DNA from: Zunongwangia sp. HGR-M22
GTDB taxonomy: Bacteria > Bacteroidota > Bacteroidia > Flavobacteriales > Flavobacteriaceae
Assembly: GCF_027594425.1 (NCBI RefSeq)
Contig: NZ_CP115159.1
Span: forward strand, 2,407,001-2,471,000
Length of the DNA: 64,000 nucleotides
Direction of reading: 5' to 3'
A model generated the notes under the pieces. It was not told where the DNA came from. It did not search any database and saw only the letters and a program-made list of their open reading frames with translations. The translations under genes and the position numbers were made by a program. The stretch's first letter is position 1, and every line of letters begins with the position of its first letter. This document shows positions 62,629 to 64,000 of the stretch, piece by piece.

Positions 62629-64000
62629 CTATATCCTTTCTTCCTTTTGCTCCTTAATTTCTTTCTTAGCTTTTTTCTTATAATGGATACTATATCTCCA
62701 ATAGGAAACTCCACCTAAAATAGCAACAACAATTAAAGCATAATACACAAATGTAGGTGTAATAACTTTATCCCCACTAGCATAAGAATGAAGTCCTGTT
62801 AAATAAAAATTTACACCAAAATAAGTCATCATAATTGATGAATACGCTACAACTGTCATAAAATTAAATGTCCATCTACCTCTTAATCCAGGTACCAAAC
62901 GCATGTGGATTACAAATGCATATACCATAATGCTTATTAAAGCCCAGGTTTCTTTGGGATCCCATCCCCAGTAGCGTCCCCAACTTTCATTAGCCCATTG
63001 TCCTCCTAAAAAGTTTCCAATGGTTAGCATTACTAAACCTACAGTAAGCGCCATTTCAGTAATAATCGTTATTTCTCGAATACTTAATTCGATTTTCTTT
63101 TTATTATTCTCGGTAGTCATAATCATTAATAGTAATGAGACTACTCCTAAAACCATTCCTAAAGTAAATGGACCGTAACTACCTACAATCACAGATACAT
63201 GAATCATTAACCAATAAGAATCCAATACTGGTACCAGATTCGCAATAGCGGGATCCATCCAGTTCCAGTGAGCAACCATCAAAATCATGGAAGCCACAAA
63301 AGCGGTAGAGGCAATTGTTAAATTACTTTTTCTACCAAAAGCCAAACCAAAGAACATCGTAGCCCAACCTACATAAATCATCGATTCGTAGGCATCACTC
63401 CAAGGTGCATGTCCAGAAATATACCATCTAAAGCCTAATCCCGCAGTGTGTAATACAAACAATATAATTATCGCTACCGTACAAACATTGATTATTAATT
63501 TAATAGCTTTTTGATTTTTGAAAATCTGAACAATTACAAAAATTAGCATTACAGAACCTGCCAGCATATACATCCAGAACAGATTCCTAAAAATATCGTA
63601 TTTATTATATAAAATTTCAGCTTCAACTTTCTTTTGTGAAGGCATTATTTCTTCACCATATTTTTGCTGATAATTTTTAATACTTTCCAGGTACTTTTCA
63701 GCTTCGCTATAATCTCCAGTTTGTCTGGACATTTTTAACGCATTCATGTATAAAGGAATGATTTGCTGAGTATAAACCGAATCCATTCCTTTTAAATTAG
63801 CATCCTGAGCTTCTTTATGCGAAACCCATTTATTGTTCTCGTCCCCAGGAATCGGAAATAATCTAAGAATATTTCCGTCTAAAGTTTGCCAAAGTAAATT
63901 AACACGCTTATCTGCTTCAATAAAATCTTTTTGAAATTGATTGGGAACTGCAGCACGATAGGCTTCCCCTAAAAATGGAGATAGCTTATAATTCCCTTCG
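62629..64000 (-). CDS. cytochrome c biogenesis protein CcsA-type (3' part; start lies outside the window)
   Basis: The minus-strand frame is open to the right edge, so the gene is incomplete at its 5' end and not confined to the ATG at 63786. The last 385 residues include about seven spans and the haem-handling WWD-type motif WGRYWGWDPKETWALI. Conserved His residues lie in HTAGLGFRWYISGHAPWSDAYESM and VVAYSSIMMTYFGVNFYLTGLHSYA (each quoted here only in part as HTAGLGFRWY and GVNFYLTGLHSYA). CcsA/ResC with CcsB/ResB ligates haem to apocytochrome c. The long upstream part suggests a CcsB-CcsA fusion, as in other Bacteroidota. Confidence 0.9.
   Translation of the reverse strand, partial: EGNYKLSPFLGEAYRAAVPNQFQKDFIEADKRVNLLWQTLDGNILRLFPIPGDENNKWVSHKEAQDANLKGMDSVYTQQIIPLYMNALKMSRQTGDYSEAEKYLESIKNYQQKYGEEIMPSQKKVEAEILYNKYDIFRNLFWMYMLAGSVMLIFVIVQIFKNQKAIKLIINVCTVAIIILFVLHTAGLGFRWYISGHAPWSDAYESMIYVGWATMFFGLAFGRKSNLTIASTAFVASMILMVAHWNWMDPAIANLVPVLDSYWLMIHVSVIVGSYGPFTLGMVLGVVSLLLMIMTTENNKKKIELSIREITIITEMALTVGLVMLTIGNFLGGQWANESWGRYWGWDPKETWALISIMVYAFVIHMRLVPGLRGRWTFNFMTVVAYSSIMMTYFGVNFYLTGLHSYASGDKVITPTFVYYALIVVAILGGVSYWRYSIHYKKKAKKEIKEQKEERI

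Noticed and set aside
1-64000. tRNA, rRNA, CRISPR, prophage and transposase genes
   Set aside because: I looked for cloverleaf 3' ends, rRNA motifs, regular repeat-spacer units and transposase or integrase motifs, and saw none; a tRNA scan would settle the first.

Overview
The window is low-GC, gene-dense chromosomal DNA from a member of the family Flavobacteriaceae (Bacteroidota), probably a marine genus close to Gramella/Christiangramia or Zunongwangia; the genus is inferred from overall protein character only. Supporting signs are PorX (type IX secretion regulator), the fused lpxC-fabZ and fused HisB, a DUF4834 protein, an M56/BlaI pair, and many promoters of the Bacteroidota form TTTG-N19-TAnnTTTG. 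No rRNA, tRNA, CRISPR array, prophage or complete insertion sequence was seen.

Layout. 1-7.8 kb: a histidine operon on the minus strand (hisG-hisD-hisC-hisB-hisH-[S23/four-helix-bundle gene]-hisA, continuing beyond the left edge). It is preceded by an unannotated 19-codon leader peptide with five consecutive His codons and a terminator, i.e. an attenuator. Its spacers are unusually long and hold repeats and a dead GIY-YIG gene. 7.8-17.9 kb (minus): prohibitin-like SPFH protein, VWA membrane protein, fabG, M16 peptidase lipoprotein, sucD, and a BlaI/M56 regulatory pair whose two operators coincide with its promoter elements. 17.9-24.4 kb (minus): lipid A early pathway (lpxD, lpxC-fabZ, lpxA, a second lpxD-like gene) with efp, an NTF2-like protein and an HD phosphohydrolase. 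24.5-29.2 kb (plus): porX, tsaE, a tiny exported peptide overlapping a membrane protein, ald and a small hypothetical gene. 29.3-35.1 kb: bcp, an iron-sulfur-cluster-free nth, wrbA, a 50-residue small protein, an ECF-like sigma factor and uvrA.

35.2-43.1 kb: a secreted protein with a long Arg/Ser-rich basic tail, then a minus-strand surface-glycan trio (flippase, glycosyltransferase, YfhO) with a DUF4834 gene, and an outer-membrane channel-like protein. 43.2-45.7 kb: an alpha-oxoamine synthase next to a cysteine-synthase-like PLP enzyme, together the likely first two steps of sulfonolipid (capnine) synthesis. 45.8-52.5 kb: oligopeptidase B, ybaB, a peroxiredoxin-like protein, threonine aldolase and a large zinc metalloprotease. 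52.7-57.2 kb (plus): the conserved but poorly understood trio circularly permuted ATP-grasp / alpha-E / transglutaminase, followed by prfB. 57.2-64 kb: arsC-like gene, small hypothetical protein, TonB-dependent-receptor-like protein, small membrane protein, fumC and the 3' part of a cytochrome c biogenesis gene cut by the right edge.

Most of the window is housekeeping. The strongest non-routine signals are the his leader/attenuator, the BlaI operator-promoter overlap, the sulfonolipid gene pair, the ATP-grasp/alpha-E/transglutaminase cluster, the overlapping small-peptide gene, and an inverted repeat that runs up to the start codon of the sigma factor.
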